From contig JAANBB010000364.1 of assembly GCA_014621425.1 (NCBI GenBank), positions 1-41,352 on the forward strand: DNA of 41,352 nt, in the 5' to 3' direction. The translations under genes were made by a program, and so were the position numbers. The notes beneath the pieces were generated by a model that was given only the letters and a program-made list of their open reading frames with translations, was not told the DNA's origin and made no database searches. This document shows positions 11,282 through 24,539 of the stretch, piece after piece. Source of the DNA: Cylindrodendrum hubeiense. Lineage: Eukaryota > Ascomycota > Sordariomycetes > Hypocreales > Nectriaceae. Position 1 is the first letter of the stretch, and each line of letters begins with the position of its first letter.

Positions 11282-13534
11282 TTAGTCGTACAAATCCTTG
11301 TCAACGTCGCCATCCTTGGACGCATGGGGACTCGTCACCTTGATGCCGTTCTCCAGGCGCGAGAGCGTCATGACGTAGCCCTTGTGATCGCACCAGTTGC
11401 GCACCATCTTGACGGCGTTCTTGATCTCTCGGCCGTTGAGCTGCCAGAGCGACAGCTCGGCAATGTCCTCGTCGTCGAGGGCTTTGTCCTCCGACTGGGC
11501 ACCGTCCTCGCCCTCACCCTCCCCATCGGTGATGTCCTTGACCCGTGCCGTCTGCTCGGGCAGCCGCTGCAGGAACTTGCGCCAGATGCTCTCGCGGGCG
11601 TCGCGGGTGAGGGCCTGGAAGAGCAGGTGCAGGCTCACGCGGCTGCGGAAAGCGGAGTCGATGGTGTGGTAGAGGTTGGTGGTGAGGAAGATGATGCCGC
11701 GGAAGTACTCGAGCTCGCGGAGGAAGATGCTGACGAGCTCGTTTCGGTGGATGTCGTTGGGGTTGCGCTCGGCCATGAAGACATCGGCCTCGTCGAGCAG
11801 GATGACGGCGTTCCACTCCGTCGCCATCTCGAAGACGCGCTTGATGTTGGCGCCCAGTGTCGCCGCGTTGATGCCCAGGTCCTCGGCCTGGAGGTAGAAG
11901 AGCGGTCGGTGCGTGCGGTCCGCGACGGCCTCGGCTGTGAGCGTCTTTCCGGTGCCGGGAGGGCCAGATAGCAGGATGATGAGGCCCTGGCCCTTGCCCA
12001 CGATGACGTCCTCCATGACCGCCGAGGAGCCGTTGGTGAGGTGGTGGTTCTCGACAAAGGAGAGAACGAGGTCCTTTTGCTGGTCGTCGTAGACGAGATG
12101 TGAGAAGGCTTGGTCGTTCCAAACCATGGGCTCAATATCCTCGATGTAGAATTGGACTGGGATTATCAGTTAGTATAGCCTCGGCCTAGTTCGTTGGACG
12201 TACTCACCCCAAAGCTTGTTCTTGAGGGCATATCCCCCAATCATCTCAGACATGAATGCGAGTTCTTCGGGCTTCTCAAGCATCTCATTCCTGTTTCGCA
12301 ACTGATTCTTCTCACTCAAGCGCTTCTTTTGGGAGCTTGAGGTCTTGGGGTCCCCTTCCTCTTCCTCCTCATCTTCTCGCGGTCGTCGCCGAGCACGGCG
12401 AACCTGGTTCCGTGCCGTCTCAGGATCTTTGTTTTCTCGCTTGCCCAGCGCGAGGTGGTACTTGTTGTATCCCACAACGTCGATGAGGACACGGCCCTCG
12501 ACATTGTGCTTCTCAATACACCCCTTGTCTCCTTCATGCAGAGCGATTCCGGTGTAGCAGCTGTACTTGAGGCCCTGCAGGTCGAGGACCTTCTTGCCTC
12601 GGGCAATGAGGCGCCTAAGGATGCCCTCCTGCTCTGAGTGGAACTCGAAGGGATAGTGGCGAAGTTCGCGGATAGGGTTGTTGCCTGTGAAGGCGGGGAT
12701 AGGGAGTGACTTGTCTTGCCATACAAAATCCTCGCCGTTGAACGTCATGATCTTGCCCTTAATGAGGAGGAAGTTGCCCTCGTTCTTCTTGACATACTCG
12801 GTGTCCTCAACCCTGCAGAGGAACTCGGAATTGAGGCCGTAGCTATAGACGGTGGAGCCGCGGGGGAAGAGGGTCCAGGCCGTCTTGAAATCGATCAAGC
12901 CACCGTCAAGGAGATGACGTCGCTTGGTCTTCATCTCGCCAAACATGTCGTCGAGTATCCGGAGGAACAACTGCAAATACCCTTTGAGGGCATCATCGAC
13001 GGGGGTCTGGCGGTACAAATCCTTGATCTCCTCCTGGCAAAACCACAGGCCACGGAAGGGCTCTGTGAACTCGGCGGTATCGTGGACGTCGAGGTACACG
13101 TTTTCCTTCTTCAGGATAGGCTCAAGGGCGGCGACCAGCATGGGGTTCTGGACCTCGATCTGGTGATACTTGAGGGGGAAACGACCTCCGACGCAGGCCT
13201 TCTCACGGTCCTTGATCTTGTAGACCTTGATGGCGACGCGGTCTTGGGCGCGAGCAGCAGACTTGGAGATCTGCTTGGGTGGGTAGTCAACCCACTCGAA
13301 GTGATTGGCGTTTGAGTTGCGGCCTTCGTAGAGGGTCTTGATGGTGGTGTCAGAGCCGAACGTGGGGTCCTTGGAGGGTGCGGCCGTCTTGGGATCGTCC
13401 TCGGAAGTGGAGGATTCAAGATCTAGAGGCTTGTTGAGGGGAGAGTCCTGCCGGTGGAGGATCTTACAGCGCCATTTCCATACAAAGTCGGAGACATCCT
13501 CCCGGTCAATATCGCGGAGGTCGCTGATGCCCAT
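11282..13534 (-). CDS. AAA-family ATPase with fungal N-terminal domain
   Basis: Predicted AAA+ ATPase of about 733 aa with two exons (13534-12208 and 12156-11282). The intron has a GTGAGT donor and a CAG acceptor and joins NKLW to VQFYIEDIEPMVWND in phase. The N-terminal ~440 residues match the large uncharacterised domain (DUF7025-like) found before the AAA module in many filamentous fungal proteins. The AAA module shows Walker A GPPGTGKT (about 507-514), Walker B VILLDEAD (560-567), a sensor-1 region TTN (about 601-603) and an arginine-finger-like FRSR (612-615), so ATP binding and hydrolysis look intact. Substrate and location are unknown. I chose the MGISDLRDID start. The same frame opens at an upstream ATG (13678) that would add 48 residues; this looks more like leader sequence but is not excluded. 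Confidence 0.9.
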
Positions 13535-14943
13535 TGTAAGAATAGGCGACGGGGCGCGGCGAGTAGTAAGAATGGGCAGCGTAGACGTCTGTTGGAGTTG
13601 AAAGAGAGAGTGAGGAGTATTAAGGAAGTAAAGTGCAGGGAGCCAGCGTAATAAATATCCTGGACTGCAAGGCTGCAAGGACAGTGCGGCTTAAGCCTCA
13701 AGCCTCAACGCTCAAGCCTCAGATGGTAAAGCTTCAAGTTGGCAGGCCTCGGCCGCAAGGGTGCAACGCACCTCCTCGTCCTGCATACGGGTGTGGCAGC
13801 CTGCTGACGGGGTGGGGGCCCGGCGGGCGACTTAGGACTCGGTGTTGCCTGGCAGCGGCATTGGTTCGCCAATGAACAGGTACCGACGTTGAATCGAGAG
13901 TGCTTGTTGGTTGTGGGCAAGGCGTTGGCTCAGCCCAGAGCCAGTGCCGGTGATGACTCAAAGGCCATATCAGACCAGGGTTGGCAGGAGCTATTGCGCA
14001 GGGCACTCTGGTTTCTTGATGCTCGAGTGGCGCGCTATCGTTTGCAACGGAGCAGGACCTGGGCAGGCAGATTCGTAGGCTTCCTCAGCTTAAGTACAAG
14101 AGTTGGCAGGTTGGCTGTGTTGTTAGCTTGTTGCAGCAATGAGGACAAGCAACCCTCATCGATGACCGCTACAATGGCAAAATTGGTTCAAATTCGTCTA
14201 TAGCAATACTACGTGTGAAGTCAATCGATGGCCGGTGAGGTGCCGCCATGGTAGGCGGATCGTCCACTTTCGGAAGTCCCACCAGACGTCCTGGAGGACT
14301 TGGCTCCACTGTCGCTCCACTAAACCACCAGAAAATCTACAGGGGCCAGTAGCGATTCGCCAGGGCGTTTTCGTGCCCTGCGCCCCTCGCGGGGTGGTGG
14401 ATGCCTCCCGCTAGTGTGCATGTAGCTCCGGCAAGGCAGCCCAGAGCCCTCTGTTGTTTGTGCCTTGAATACGAGACACTCTAAACATGGCATCATCTCT
14501 ATCACACAGAGGCAAGGAGTGATTGGCTGGTCCACTGCCGAGTCAGGCTCCCAATTCTGGGGGACAGCGTGATCAAATTGCCTCGCGATCGGCAGTCAGC
14601 AACAGCTATTCTTGACAAGACAGGTCGTATAATGCAGTTGAGGGCTGAGGCTCTGAGACACCTGTCTCACGTATCCAGGTATATCCAGGAACGCTACTTC
14701 ATACGAGTATTGGTCCAATGTGAAAATACGAACCGAAACAAGGTGAAACCTGCTGTGATTGGACAGGATTCCACAGCTGCACCCCGAATTTGCCAACGTC
14801 CCCATTATCAGACTGGTGGTGTAGGGTAATCACAGTGGCACTTCAACCCGCCCCACCACCACATCGCGAAGTGCCCCACAGTGCTCCGTGCCTCCACCGA
14901 GTGAGGGCATAAAACCTAACCTACGGGACCGTCTTCCAACAGC
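13535..14943. other. Intergenic region upstream of ATPase and tRNA-Phe
   Basis: A 1.4-kb interval with no convincing protein gene. It starts with the ATPase promoter side and ends at the tRNA. Near 13690-13722 there are several closely spaced copies of the word AAGCCTC/CAAGCCTC, a small imperfect direct repeat. Confidence 0.45.
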
Positions 14944-15070
14944 GCGGGTTTAGCTCAGTTGGGGTAAGTTACATAACTTGGAAAACTCCAGCACACAAAG
15001 TCTAACAATCTCTACAGAGAGCGTCAGACTGAAGATCTGAAGGTCATGTGTTCGATCCACATAAACCGCA
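14944..15070 (+). tRNA. tRNA-Phe (GAA) interrupted in the D-loop
   Basis: The flanks 14944-14963 and 15018-15070 join to an exact 73-nt tRNA-Phe. It has D-stem GCTC/GAGC, anticodon stem TCAGA/TCTGA with loop CTGAAGA (anticodon GAA at 15031-15033), T-stem ATGTG/CACAT around TTCGATC, and discriminator A. The acceptor stem pairs except for a G5-A68 mismatch; I recall the same mismatch in other fungal tRNA-Phe but could not check it. The A box (TAGCTCAGTTGG, 14951-14962) lies complete before the interruption and the B box (15048-15058) is intact. A T7 run at 15079-15085 follows as the Pol III terminator. There is no intron at the usual 37/38 position. The 54-nt interruption at 14964-15017 is listed separately. 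The gene may be functional if the insert is removed; otherwise it is a pseudogene. Confidence 0.85.
14964..15017 (+). other. Spliceosomal-intron-like insertion in tRNA D-loop
   Basis: A 54-nt segment sits between TTGGG and AGAGC of the D-arm. It begins GTAAGT, contains TCTAAC (15001-15006) about 11 nt before the end, and finishes CTACAG. These are the three signals used by the protein-gene introns in this window, and the length falls in their range. A perfect 5-bp hairpin (AAGTT, loop ACAT, AACTT; 14966-14979) overlaps the donor. Removing exactly these bases restores the tRNA. The intron identity is inferred from signals; no transcript evidence is available. Confidence 0.7.
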
Positions 15071-15078
15071 TACAATTC

Positions 15079-15085
15079 TTTTTTT
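15079..15085 (+). terminator. Pol III terminator of tRNA-Phe
   Basis: Seven consecutive T residues nine bases after the tRNA 3' end form a standard RNA polymerase III termination signal, which suggests the locus is still, or was recently, transcribed. Confidence 0.75.
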
Positions 15086-15248
15086 GCCGTTTCAATATCT
15101 TGTGTGGCCTCGTTGTGAGTGAATCATCACGCACCGCTTCTTGCGGTCTTCCTTTTTTGGTGCGTGAGATAATATCTTCATCTCCCTCACATATTTACTC
15201 GTTTTGCCGAGAATGATACTCCCCCTTCTATTTTTCTTTGTTCTAATG

Positions 15249-16959
15249 CTAAACCCTTTTATCAAATCGCTGGTTGGCAATGGCCTCGAGCGAGAGATCC
15301 TTGGTCTCCTGGAGAAATAAAAATGTGAGCACACAAATGGCGACATCAAACACCCCCCACACCAGAAATGTGCCCCATCCCAGTCTCTCCATCATGTACG
15401 GCGTCGTCAGCGAGAACAAGAGATTAAAGAGCCACTGCGAAGCCGCCCCAACTGCTATCCCTGGCTCTCGGATTCTGGCCGGGAAGATCCTGATCCTTTA
15501 GTTAGTGGTGTATTTTGAATGCATCTATGCTGTGACTTACTCGGACATGTACGGCCACGGCATTGGGCCCCAGCTGATATTGTAGATGGCGACGAAGAGG
15601 TAGATGAGGGCCACTGTCACGATGCCTGAAGACGTGACACTGCCGTCGTCGGGCGCCGGCCTTATCTTGACCACAACGGCCGTCGCAATCTGACACACTG
15701 CCATGGCCGCCGCGCCTCCAATGAGAACTTGTCGACGTGAGAACGTGTTTGCCAGAAACAACACAAATGCACCACACGCTGCCACCTTGACCGCGCCAAA
15801 GATGGCTGTGAGCAGCAGAACTCGTTGGCCGCCGCCGACGAGTAACGTGAAATATTGCGGGCCAAAGTATGCAAACGCCGTGGCACCCGTGGCCTGCTGG
15901 GCGGCCATGATACAGAAGGCTGCAAATACCCGTCTGAAGTAATCACCATGGAGGAGTTCTGCGCACGCTGTTTAGCCCTTAAATTGCATGACGGGCACAC
16001 TTTGCTCCCACATACCCTTCAACTCGAAACCTTCCGTCTCTTGCGCCTCGGCCGCTACCCCTGAGCGGATTGCCTTCATTTCGTCAATCGTTGACCGTGA
16101 ATCATCTCCGCGGATCCATGAAAGACTCTCCCAGGCCTCTTCATGCCGGCCTTTTCTGCTCAGCCATCGAGCACTCTCCTTGAGCGTGAGCACACCACCC
16201 CCGAGCAAAAGCGCCGGAAGCAATTGAAGACCGATGGGGATTTGCCACTGGATGGTAGGCTTGCCTTTGATGAAAGAGGCGCCATAGTCAATCCAGTAGG
16301 ATGTGAATATTCCCTATCAGTGTCAGTCCAATACACGCCCCAGATCTGGTAACTTTGCCATACCAGGGTGAAAAATAACTGGAAGAAGGATCCGATTTGG
16401 CCACGGAGCTCTGTCGGAACCATCTCGCTGCTGAACATGGGGACCACGACGGTTGAAGCCCCCAGACCCAGACCGGAGACGACCCGCGCAGCATAAAAGG
16501 TAGTCAGAGAGCCAGTGTTGATGGTTTGCAGCACTCCTCCGATGCAGAAGACGATTGAGAACAGCACCAGCGGCTTCTTGCGACCATACCGTTCTGCAAT
16601 AGGTGAGGCCAGAAAGCAGCCCACGAACGCTCCGAGCTGCTGCAACCCTACAGAGAGCGCGTTTGTCCGTGTCTGGTCTTGCTTTCCATAGCCGAAGTCC
16701 CGTTGGAAGGATGCCAAGGTGAGGACGCCTCCGACACTGGACTTGCGTGAGAATGGCTTCGTGCCGCGTTGCTTGGATTGACTCACATGCCGCTGTCGTA
16801 TCCAAACATGAACGCTCCCATACATACCACTGAACCAAGCCAATAGGCGCGTATTCGTCCTCGAGCTGCACCCTTATCCAGCGCCCGGTCGAAAGAATAG
16901 AGACTCGTAGGAGCATCTTGGGCTGGAGCCCTCAGAAGGGGCGTGGTGCTGTCGTCCAT
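15249..16959 (-). CDS. Sugar-porter-family MFS transporter
   Basis: About 502 aa and five exons in consistent phase: 16959-16787, 16736-16364, 16313-16016, 15958-15541 and 15495-15249. Splicing gives an uninterrupted MFS sugar porter: FMFGYDSGIVGGVLT (helix 1), AERYGRKKPL (loop 2-3), RVVSGLGLGASTVVVPMFSSEMVPTELRG (read across 20-residue blocks, helix 4 to loop 4-5), and KESARWL where most hexose carriers have PESPRWL. QQATGATAFAYFGPQYF stands in place of the usual QQLSGxNxxxYY, and the C-terminal signature is PARIRE and LQETKDLSLE. The motif changes suggest a substrate other than glucose. The gene is divergent from the sulfatase at 17813 with 853 bp between, so a shared promoter region and a linked role (uptake of a sulfated or desulfated compound) are plausible inferences. 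Several short frames on the same strand are fragments broken by its introns. Confidence 0.88.
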
Positions 16960-19633
<2,674 letters not shown>

Positions 19634-20526
19634 ACTAGGCAGCCCTGCCATGGGCTTGTTTGTTTGATGCGAGAAAACGTTTCTAGAAGGAAGCCGCTAA
19701 ATCACCAAAGAGTTATCAAGCCTGTTCCGAGAACATGTCGCCTGAAGCATGGACCTTGGTGAATGGATACATGCATGCTTGCCCTGATTGTGACCAAACA
19801 AGGCGACGTAAAACTTTAACGTAGGGCATGCATTTGGGTCTGTCCCTGAGATGCTGGGGCCGTTCTTCTGTCGGCCTGTGACTGTTGTGGGCCGAGTGAT
19901 CTGTAGATGCCTCCATTGATGTCGCTTATTGTCTTCTCCCGGACAGATGGCCCATGAATAAAAGCCTGTCAAACTGCATTTCAGATCCACCGAGAACTGA
20001 TAAGACGAGCTTAAGCTGGTGGGGCTGTCTGGTTTATGCGGGCTCCCATCGCCAACCCACCCATGCGGTGGGAACGATCCAGCAAACAAATCCATCTGGG
20101 TCGCCACCGTGATATGTTTGGCAGCAACAGCCCGTCTCCGTGCACTGCAGGGCTTTCTAGAAGCCTGCAAGTTCTTTCATGCCTTCTAGAAGGGTGCTGT
20201 CTGTATGCGGTGATGGTGTAATTGCCCCCAGCACTCGCATCGGCGTAGGCCGGACACCTAGGGCCCCAACACTGGTTGACTGTGACTGTTCCACAACACA
20301 GCCAATGCGTTCTGTCTGTTCAGTGAACGCAGGGAACACTATTCACTCAGTCTCGCCAGGCAGAGATCTCTATAAATTCTTCGCCATCTCCCCAACCCAA
20401 CTTTGTCCATCCCTTCCCACCGCAACTGTCGTTCAACACATCCTTCTCAGCCATTTTTCATCTCCAACTAGAGCCTCTTCGATACACTCCCAACTCCTAC
20501 CACTGGCACTGCCATCATTTGCCATC
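19634..20526. other. Intergenic region with promoter of the RRM-like gene
   Basis: This 893-bp interval separates two same-strand genes. Its right end is a promoter and leader: a TATA-like box at 20371 followed by a C-rich leader ending in the start codon at 20527. The same reading frame is open upstream to 20179, but that part lies across the TATA box and is not likely to be translated. Confidence 0.55.
20371..20378 (+). promoter_or_regulatory. TATA box of the RRM-like gene
   Basis: TATAAATT lies 156 bp upstream of the chosen ATG and is followed by a CT-rich leader. It supports starting the downstream protein at 20527 rather than at the more distant in-frame position near 20179. Confidence 0.6.
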
Positions 20527-22050
20527 ATGTCTCGCTCAGTTACCCCAGAGGCCCAGGATCCAGCCACTCCCACTCCTGCTACTCGCGCTCCTCCCACTGG
20601 TCCCGCTGTTACTCAGACCACCGGTATCACAGCTGGACATGTGATGGGGTCCAACTTTCGCCCGGGACTCAATCCTCTTCGTCCTGGAGGAATATTTGCC
20701 AACGGCTTTCCCGGCTGGCTCGCTCATCCATATCAGGCGGTCCAAGCTCCCGATGTGTTTACACCGGAGAAAGCACCCTTCCCCCCTGGGAGCAGCTCCA
20801 GGTTCCTGCTTATGGGTTCTCAGGGAATGAAAACTCCAGTCAATTCTGCCTCATCAATCTATGGTGCTTCGACTGGAACCCTTGGCCTGTATGGGTCTCC
20901 CTTTGCTAAGCCCCCTCGGCCAGAAGAAGGCTCAGCTGGGCCAGCCTATGATTCTCATCTCGACCCCCTGAAGAATGCGCTTGACAGAAATCGAGGTCCA
21001 CCTGCCTTGTACTCGTCAAAAGTCGCCTCTGGTATACTGCCTGGTACCCATTCGAATGATCACCTCTCATCGGTTGGACCGTCAACTTCTCAGCTGCGGA
21101 TACGACAGAACCCAGCCTCTCCGTCGTCGATCCGGCATTCTTCTCAGCCACCACATGGCCCGGAAGAACATCCCACAAACTGGAACCCATTTCATCGTCC
21201 AAGCAGAATGGCTGAGTGGTTCGGAAAAGGCAAAGGAAACAGCGCAACCGCCACGACTTCCCACGTCGCACAGCAACATTCCCAGGCTTCAACCACAGGT
21301 TCGCGAAGTGGTTTTCGGCCCATGGCTGCCGTCTTAGAGAGCAGCCGAGCAACAAGCAACAGTACTAGCCAAGAAATCGTCCTTGCTGACGGCTCTGCGT
21401 TTTCCGGCAACTACCGTGGCGAACGCAGCATTCGGAATGCAAGCGTCAGGGACCTCAAACCCGAGGATAACTGCGCTCTTTGGCTGACGAACCTCCCCCC
21501 CGATTGCACATACCACGAACTTCTCGCTCCTATCCGCAACTTCGGTCGAATTTGGTGTGCCGTCATCAACAAGCCCGACTATGTTAAACACATGACCGCC
21601 GCAGCTAAGGTCGTTTTCTTCAGTCCAGGACCCGCCCAGGCGTTAATGGCTATGTCTTTGACCCACGGAGTGGCCATCCGTCATCACATGATCAAGGTTG
21701 CCCACAACCGTGTCAAGTACAAGGAGGAACCCGTGGTCGGAGATGAATCTCGGGTCCTCATCATCACTGGCAGCTCGAAGCTTGTTAACGAAAAGACATT
21801 GACCGAGTTCTTCACAGAGCGGTTTGTTTTTGACGTTGACGAAGTTACTACCCTCATCAACGCCGGTAATCGCTCGGTTATCGAGTACAAGTTTGGCAGC
21901 TACCGATGTCAGGCGCATATGGGCAAGATGTCTCTGGAGAAGGATAAACCTGAGGGCCTGGAGAGGGTGGAGTATGGGAGAGATCCGTGCGAGGTTGGCG
22001 AGACCCTATCGTCGTATGGAGTGGCTGGTGAGAGAATCCAGGGCCTTTGA
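20527..22050 (+). CDS. Uncharacterised protein with RRM-like domains
   Basis: Single-exon gene, 507 aa. The first ~300 residues are low-complexity, rich in Pro, Ser, Thr and Gly, and probably disordered. From about 316 to 385 there is a fold reminiscent of an RNA-recognition motif: CALWLTNLPPDCTYHELLAPI resembles the RNP2 strand and first helix (LWLTNL), and AAKVVFFS the RNP1 strand, but the RNP1 aromatic pattern is weak. A second, more degenerate RRM-like segment follows at about 408-470 (SRVLIITGSSK to RSVIEYKF). I do not recognise the family precisely; it resembles uncharacterised fungal proteins and could bind RNA. Start chosen from the TATA box and leader. Confidence 0.8.
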   Translation: MSRSVTPEAQDPATPTPATRAPPTGPAVTQTTGITAGHVMGSNFRPGLNPLRPGGIFANGFPGWLAHPYQAVQAPDVFTPEKAPFPPGSSSRFLLMGSQGMKTPVNSASSIYGASTGTLGLYGSPFAKPPRPEEGSAGPAYDSHLDPLKNALDRNRGPPALYSSKVASGILPGTHSNDHLSSVGPSTSQLRIRQNPASPSSIRHSSQPPHGPEEHPTNWNPFHRPSRMAEWFGKGKGNSATATTSHVAQQHSQASTTGSRSGFRPMAAVLESSRATSNSTSQEIVLADGSAFSGNYRGERSIRNASVRDLKPEDNCALWLTNLPPDCTYHELLAPIRNFGRIWCAVINKPDYVKHMTAAAKVVFFSPGPAQALMAMSLTHGVAIRHHMIKVAHNRVKYKEEPVVGDESRVLIITGSSKLVNEKTLTEFFTERFVFDVDEVTTLINAGNRSVIEYKFGSYRCQAHMGKMSLEKDKPEGLERVEYGRDPCEVGETLSSYGVAGERIQGL

Positions 22051-23416
22051 AGCGGATTGCTGAAGAATGAGAGGGAAACGCCGAGTTTCCCCTTTGATAT
22101 GTAACACCACTAAAAAGCTGTTGAGATATGGTATGCGGAGGATTGTGGTTTCGTGGCCTTGTGCCAATGTGATAGAGACTTGAGATCTGGTGCGTTATGA
22201 GTTTGGGCGATAGATAGATCTCGGAACCACTAGAAAAGTAGTTCCGCCTCCTAAATGCATTAGTCCTTCTAAATTCTATGATGATAGGGAGCTGGGCTGG
22301 AGTCCCACCGCGCTAAATGTTGCATCAGTCTTAGCTTCACTTTATTGCCATTAACCTGTATGGCGATCTTACGCCACCTTACTTGAACCATGGGACCGGG
22401 ACGCAGATAACTCTCTCTTGAAAGTCATCATCTGCAGATTTGTACCCAGCTCGATACCTAGCATTTGATTCATATACCGCAACTTATCAGCAAAATCTGG
22501 TGTTGGCTCTCAACTGACTTGAAGTGCGCGATAAACCGAGCCATCCAGTCATCGGCTCGAACTACCCCATCGACTCTCTGGAAATAACTAACATTTTGAG
22601 TACCTAAGACCTAACTGAATATATAAACTAAAGCTCATTCTTAAGCTAAGCTGCAATTTTAGTCCTAACCCCAATCAATAGGAACAATATCAGACCATGT
22701 TTATGAGGGATAAATACCAGGAATTAGTCACTATAAATTACCCAGCTCCACTGAAATCAACTCCCTTTGTTGATATATAATACATTGTGAAGACAGTGCC
22801 TGTGAGTCTCGGGACATGAGTGCTGCTGGCCTAGCGAGTGGAAACAACACCACGCAGCCGACTGAGAGTACACAAAACACCACGTTCCTGGGCTCCCAAC
22901 ATAAGAATAGTTTCATATAATAATTTACATTATCTAAGATATACCCGTTGAAATTTCCGATTTGCTTTCGACATGCTAAGAGTTTGCGATACAGTTATGA
23001 TAAATATTAGGTGCATGGCGCTACTTGAGCGGAGATGTGTCCAACCCCACAATCTAAAATGACCAACTCCTTCCCGCTCAGAGATTGCAAAGCATTCGGC
23101 GGGGCCCCTGAATCTATTTGACCAGTTTCAAAGTAGATGAGAAATGTTCTGGAACGTTCAGCTGTCACGTCGCATCATGCATGGCCTGAACGCCCTCATC
23201 ATTCTTGTGGGCTGCAGGGGTGGGGTCATGTGGCTGACCCCCAGCCCATTCATTCAGCTCTCAAGTCTCAACTTGGACGCTCAGGAAAGAGGGACTTATT
23301 TCTTCAACCACATCTCTTCGCGACAACTCAGTTCAACCCCTGCGACTCTGTGCTGTCTGCGGTAGAAGCCAGGTCGGTCCTATTGACCAGCTCCGGCATC
23401 CGCGGCACCTCCGGCA
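22051..23416. other. Intergenic, partly AT-rich, repeat-remnant-like
   Basis: A 1.37-kb interval without a convincing gene. The segment 22560-22990 is AT-rich and full of CTAA/TTAG words, resembling decayed repetitive DNA. An 18-bp word at 22603-22620 recurs with one mismatch at 40369-40386 in another AT-rich intergenic patch. Confidence 0.5.
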
Positions 23417-24426
23417 ATGGCTGTCATCGACGAAATTATTCGCCGGCATCCTCGGGAGCGCCTTTTTGTGCAGCCTTTGGAATGGACAGCGCGGCATCTC
23501 GAGCTTCTGCAATGTTCATTTGAACTGCAGGGCGACGCGGTTCCGAGCAAAATACCCGTCGATGAAGCGGTTCAAGACGCCGATCTAATTGATCGTCGGC
23601 CGTTTAACTACTGGACCCACGAAGCTGAAGTCTTGGCAACCTCGGATACCAAGAACGCCGTCATCCGACGCATTCTCACAGACCGAAACGGGCCCTTCAA
23701 ATGCATTCGGTAAGGCAGAAAAGTGAGAGTGAGAACCCGAGTTAGCTCATTTGCTAATGTCCCCATACCGCAGTCCTTTCGGCTTCTTTCGTTTTGGCTC
23801 CGATCACAGATTTCGGCTCCACGGCCTGGTCTTTGCTCCCTGTATTCAACGCCAGATCCCTGCTCAAAACCATCCACCTCCCGTCTTCGCCTTCATGCAG
23901 CGGAGTATGGTTAAAATACAGCGAGAGACGGCATTTCCAATGCCCCGTCCCCGCCGCCGCCAACATGTACCGAATGTACCCGTCGCAGCTGCGCGACAGC
24001 TTCAATTAAAGCATCTGGAGCCTGCAGACCCGTGCCGTGACCCGTACATTCTCGCTGTACTTCTTGGTCTGGCACAGGCTCAGGCCGAAGCGGCGTCTCT
24101 CAGCAGCGATGACTCTAATAATGGCCGCCGTGAATACAGGGTTCGTTCTCCATTCCATGTGATAACTACTAGATGCGAACCATAATTGTTCATAGGTCTG
24201 CGCCATCTTCGTTGATGAAAAAAACACCGAACACATGATTTTCTATTCTGCCAACATCACAACGGCTTTTCTCGCCAAATTCGAGTATCCCGAGGACTTG
24301 CAAGTGCCTCAATGGTCGCCCCTCTCAGATCCCCTAGTCATCCGCCAAATAAAGTTCCCCTACCAGCCTTACTCATCGTTACGACAGCGCCTCGTTGACG
24401 CGATTATATCAACAGCTGGGCGATAA
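23417..24426 (+). CDS. Uncharacterised fungal protein, three exons
   Basis: Unknown function, about 296 aa. Exons 23417-23709, 23774-24140 and 24196-24426 join in phase without a stop. Intron 1 has GTAAGG, a TGCTAAT branch-like site and CAG; intron 2 starts GTTCGT and ends TAG. The N-terminus (MAVIDEIIRRHPRERLF) is followed by a mixed region with PFGFFRFGSDHRFRLHG around the first junction, and the C-terminus reads VCAIFVDEKNTEHMIFYSA and PYQPYSSLRQRLVDAI. There are no membrane segments, signal peptide or enzyme motif I recognise. The consistent phase over three exons and protein-like composition support a real gene. It converges on the Hsp70-like gene with only 113 bp between stops. Confidence 0.75.
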
Positions 24427-24466
24427 AATTGCAGCATGCGGAAGTCCAATAGGGACAGTTTCGCCT

Positions 24467-24488
24467 CATGGACATTGCATGGACATTG
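24467..24488. repeat. 11-bp tandem duplication
   Basis: CATGGACATTG occurs twice back to back (24467-24477 and 24478-24488) in the 113-bp spacer between two convergent genes. It is probably a simple slippage product in 3' untranslated sequence. Confidence 0.7.
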
Positions 24489-24539
24489 AAAAGAAGATGA
24501 ACAGCGAAATCAAATTATGGAGCTACATGTAGATTCGGC

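Noticed and set aside
11093..11971. 292-codon + strand open frame
   Set aside because: It is the antisense of the AAA ATPase exon; the GC-rich coding strand explains its openness.
13690..13722. Repeated CAAGCCTC words considered as a binding-site array or CRISPR-like repeat
   Set aside because: Units are very short and irregular; simple local duplication is enough, and CRISPR arrays are not expected in a fungal nucleus.
22223..22245. Small inverted repeat GGAAC ... GTTCC downstream of the RRM-like gene
   Set aside because: Only five perfect pairs plus three after a mismatch; expected by chance in a window of this size.
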